Positions 62,258-64,000 of a DNA stretch of 64,000 nt are shown here, in pieces. The notes beneath the pieces were generated by a model that made no database searches, was not told where the DNA came from, and saw only the letters and a list, made by a program, of their open reading frames with translations. Made by a program: the position numbers and the translations under genes. The DNA comes from JACDHG01 sp963815295 (GTDB taxonomy: Bacteria; Actinomycetota; Actinomycetes; Propionibacteriales; Nocardioidaceae), in the NCBI GenBank assembly GCA_963815295.1, contig CAWFFZ010000008.1, forward strand, positions 1,302,001-1,366,000, read 5' to 3'. Numbering within the stretch: the first letter of the stretch is position 1; each line of letters begins with the position of its first letter.

Positions 62258-63193
62258 GTGGCCGACAGCGCGCGCAGACTGATGCTTCTCGACACCGCCT
62301 CCTTGTACTTCCGGGCGTTCTTCGGCGTGCCGGACACCGTCCGCGCCCCGGACGGTACGCCGGTCAACGCCGTGCGCGGTCTACTCGACTTCATCGCGAG
62401 ACTTGTCACGACGTACGAGCCCACCGATCTCGTGTGCTGCTGGGACGACGACTGGCGGCCCGCCTGGCGGGTGGACCTGATCCCCAGCTACAAGGGCCAC
62501 CGTGTAGTCGCCGCGATCCCGGCCGGTGTCGACATCGAGGTGACACCCGACCCGCTGGTCACCCAGGTGCCGATCATTCGCGAGGTGCTGGCAGCTCTTG
62601 ACCTAGCCGTGGTGGGCGCACCTGAGTACGAAGCCGACGACGTGATCGGCACCCTGGCCACGCGCGCCAAGATCCCGGTCGACGTCGTCACCGGCGACCG
62701 CGACCTGTTCCAGCTCGTCGACGACGCCCGCGAAATCCGCATCATCTACACCGCGCGCGGGATGAGCAACCTTGAGGTCGTCACCGACGACGTCGTCGCG
62801 CGCAAGTACGCCATCCTTCCCGAGCAGTACGTCGACTTTGCGGTTCTCCGCGGCGACCCCTCGGACGGGTTGCCGGGCGTCAAAGGTGTCGGCGACAAGA
62901 CCGCCGCCAGCCTGCTCCAGCAGTACGGAGACCTCGAGGGGATCCGTGAGGCGGCCCTCGATCCCGAGAGCAGCCTCGGCACCGGAGTCCGGGCCAAGGT
63001 CAACGACGCGGCGGCGTACCTCGATGTGGCGCCGATCGTCGTCAACGTGGCGCGCGACGTCAAGGTGCCGTCATACGACTCGGCACTCAGCGCGGTCACG
63101 GGTCAGCGCCGGAAGGCCTTCGAAGAGCTGGCCGAGCAGTGGGGCCTCGGCGGCGCCGCCACCCGGGTCCTCTCCGCCCTCGACGCGCGCTGA
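62258..63193 (+). CDS. 5'-3' exonuclease (PolA N-terminal-like)
   Basis: A 311-residue flap endonuclease/exonuclease. LLDTASLYFRAFFGVP, VCCWDDDWRPAWRVDLIPSYKGHR, APEYEADDVIGTLAT, VVTGDRDLFQLVDD and LRGDPSDGLPGVKGVGDKTAASLL carry the metal-binding aspartates and the helix-hairpin-helix. There is no polymerase domain, so it is a stand-alone form that acts on DNA or RNA primers. GTG 62258 fits the leaderless pattern; the upstream in-frame extension is not convincing. Confidence 0.9.
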   Translation: MADSARRLMLLDTASLYFRAFFGVPDTVRAPDGTPVNAVRGLLDFIARLVTTYEPTDLVCCWDDDWRPAWRVDLIPSYKGHRVVAAIPAGVDIEVTPDPLVTQVPIIREVLAALDLAVVGAPEYEADDVIGTLATRAKIPVDVVTGDRDLFQLVDDAREIRIIYTARGMSNLEVVTDDVVARKYAILPEQYVDFAVLRGDPSDGLPGVKGVGDKTAASLLQQYGDLEGIREAALDPESSLGTGVRAKVNDAAAYLDVAPIVVNVARDVKVPSYDSALSAVTGQRRKAFEELAEQWGLGGAATRVLSALDAR

Positions 63194-63236
63194 CGACGAG
63201 ACTCCCCAAGGCACGTTGCCTGTCGCCTAGGCACGT

Positions 63237-63276
63237 TTGCCTTGTTCACAAGGAGTCTGCCTTGTGAACAAGGCAA
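63237..63276. terminator. bidirectional hairpin terminator between the exonuclease and helY
   Basis: TTGCCTTGTTCACAAGG (63237-63253) pairs perfectly over 17 bp with CCTTGTGAACAAGGCAA (63260-63276), loop AGTCTG. A near-repeat GGCACGTTGCCTG / GGCACGTTTGCCT precedes it. It lies between convergent gene ends. Confidence 0.85.
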
Positions 63277-63293
63277 CGCCGGTCGGAAGGTGG

Positions 63294-64000
63294 CTAGTCG
63301 TCGACTTCGGCGGAGTAGGCCACAACGCCGCGTCGCATTGACCTGACGGCCTCGCGGGCTGTCCGTCGCAGGGGGGTGTCGGCTGCCGCGTCGGCAATCT
63401 GCTCCGCCAGGTCGAGCAGTTGCTTCACCCAGCGGACAAAGTCCCCCGGTGCGAGCTCGACCTCGTCGAGCACGTCCTCGAGAGAGGCGCCACCAGCCCA
63501 CCGGTACGCCGCCCAGGCGAATCCCAGGTCAGGCTCGCGCAGATAGCTCAGCCGGTGTTCGCGCTCGAGCGCGTCGAGCTCGCCCCAGAGGTCGACAGTC
63601 TCCCCGAGCGCGCGGCGTACGGCCCCACCGGGAAGCCGCGGCCGCTCAGCGTCGTCTGGGTTGCGAGACTCGTAGACAAGGGCAGACAGCGCAGCGGCAA
63701 GCGCCGGCGCCTCGAGGTCGTCCCACACACCACGTCGCAGGCACTCTGCCGCCACCAGGTCCAGCTCGCTGTAGATGCGCGAGAGCGACGCCCCGGTGGG
63801 GGTCACCTCCTCGCCGTCGAGGTAGCCGAGTTCGTCCAGCACCTCACAGACGCGGTCGAACTGACGCGCGATGGTGTTGGTCCGCTGCTCGATCCGCCGA
63901 CGGATCGTGTCTGTCTCCCGCTGCAGCTTCACGTGGCGCTCCGCCCATCGGGCGTGCTGCTCGCGGTCCGGGCAGTCGTGGCACGGGTGCGCACGGAGGG
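63294..64000 (-). CDS. helY: HelY-like Ski2/Mtr4-family RNA helicase, C-terminal end (cut by window edge)
   Basis: The frame is open to the right edge, so the start and helicase core are missing. The visible last 235 residues begin in the cysteine-bearing HPCHDCPDREQHARWAERH, then KLQRETDTIRRRIEQRTNTIARQFDRV and the DSHCT domain (LGYLDGEEVTPTGASLSRIYSELDLVAAECLRRGVWDDLEAPALAAALSALVYE; PDLGFAWAAYRWAGGASLEDVLDEVELAPGDFVRWVKQLLDLAEQI). That is the C-terminal pattern of actinobacterial HelY helicases. Confidence 0.9.
   Translation of the reverse strand, partial: LRAHPCHDCPDREQHARWAERHVKLQRETDTIRRRIEQRTNTIARQFDRVCEVLDELGYLDGEEVTPTGASLSRIYSELDLVAAECLRRGVWDDLEAPALAAALSALVYESRNPDDAERPRLPGGAVRRALGETVDLWGELDALEREHRLSYLREPDLGFAWAAYRWAGGASLEDVLDEVELAPGDFVRWVKQLLDLAEQIADAAADTPLRRTAREAVRSMRRGVVAYSAEVDD

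Overview
The window is GC-rich, densely coded actinobacterial chromosome. Several marks point to the Nocardioidaceae or close relatives: an rbpA gene behind a SigR-type promoter, a pgsA-DUF881-sbp-DUF881-gcvH-garA-MerR-DUF151-MerR-gcvP block with the same order as Mycobacterium tuberculosis Rv1822-Rv1832, an Lnt/Dpm1 pair, and an actinobacterial lysine-fermentation cluster. No rRNA, tRNA, prophage, insertion sequence or CRISPR array was found. The genus is inferred from gene content only.

Layout. 1-8.7 kb is an accessory stretch: end of a multicopper oxidase, an MDR oxidoreductase, a lipase-like hydrolase coupled to a LecA-like beta-sandwich protein, an acetyltransferase, a GH16 glycosidase, a PLP decarboxylase, a frameshifted FAD oxidoreductase and a duplicated ABM-like protein. 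8.7-13 kb holds a sulfotransferase and a homogentisate (tyrosine/phenylalanine) catabolic divergon: fahA and an unknown gene against hmgA. 13-22 kb is the conserved pgsA-to-gcvP block, with a glycine riboswitch in front of gcvP. 22-33.9 kb carries tldE/tldD, fdhD, pepN, a DrrAB-type ABC exporter and small enzymes. 33.9-37.8 kb contains an ECF sigma factor followed by an MFS transporter whose C-terminus is a zinc anti-sigma domain, divergent from a sugar-nucleotide dehydratase. 38-45.5 kb holds DUF2332, ATP-grasp, an HTH-MurA fusion with a palindromic operator, GDPD, an MFS transporter and rbpA. 45.5-52.3 kb holds a methyltransferase, cupin, LuxR-type regulator, SRPBCC protein, fxsA, dpm1 and lnt. 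52.7-61.5 kb is the lysine pathway: kal, kamE, kamD, an amidohydrolase and kdd on one strand, divergent kamA, then an Lrp regulator and an Xaa-Pro peptidase. 61.6-64 kb has a small kinase, a 5'-3' exonuclease and the 3' end of helY.

How genes work together. KamA, KamDE, Kdd and Kal cover lysine to beta-lysine, 3,5-diaminohexanoate, 5-amino-3-oxohexanoate, and 3-aminobutyryl-CoA to crotonyl-CoA; the cleavage enzyme Kce is not in the window. GcvH and GcvP are two parts of the glycine cleavage system, with GcvP under glycine riboswitch control. Many genes have a TANNNT box 5-8 nt upstream of the start codon, which implies widespread leaderless transcription.

The most unusual item is the ECF sigma / MFS-anti-sigma fusion pair at 33.9-36.1 kb, which looks like a transporter acting as the sensor that holds a sigma factor. 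Second is the HTH-MurA fusion, whose near-perfect 22-bp palindrome overlaps its own -10 box. A 22-bp tandem repeat block lies between the convergent kamA and lrp genes.
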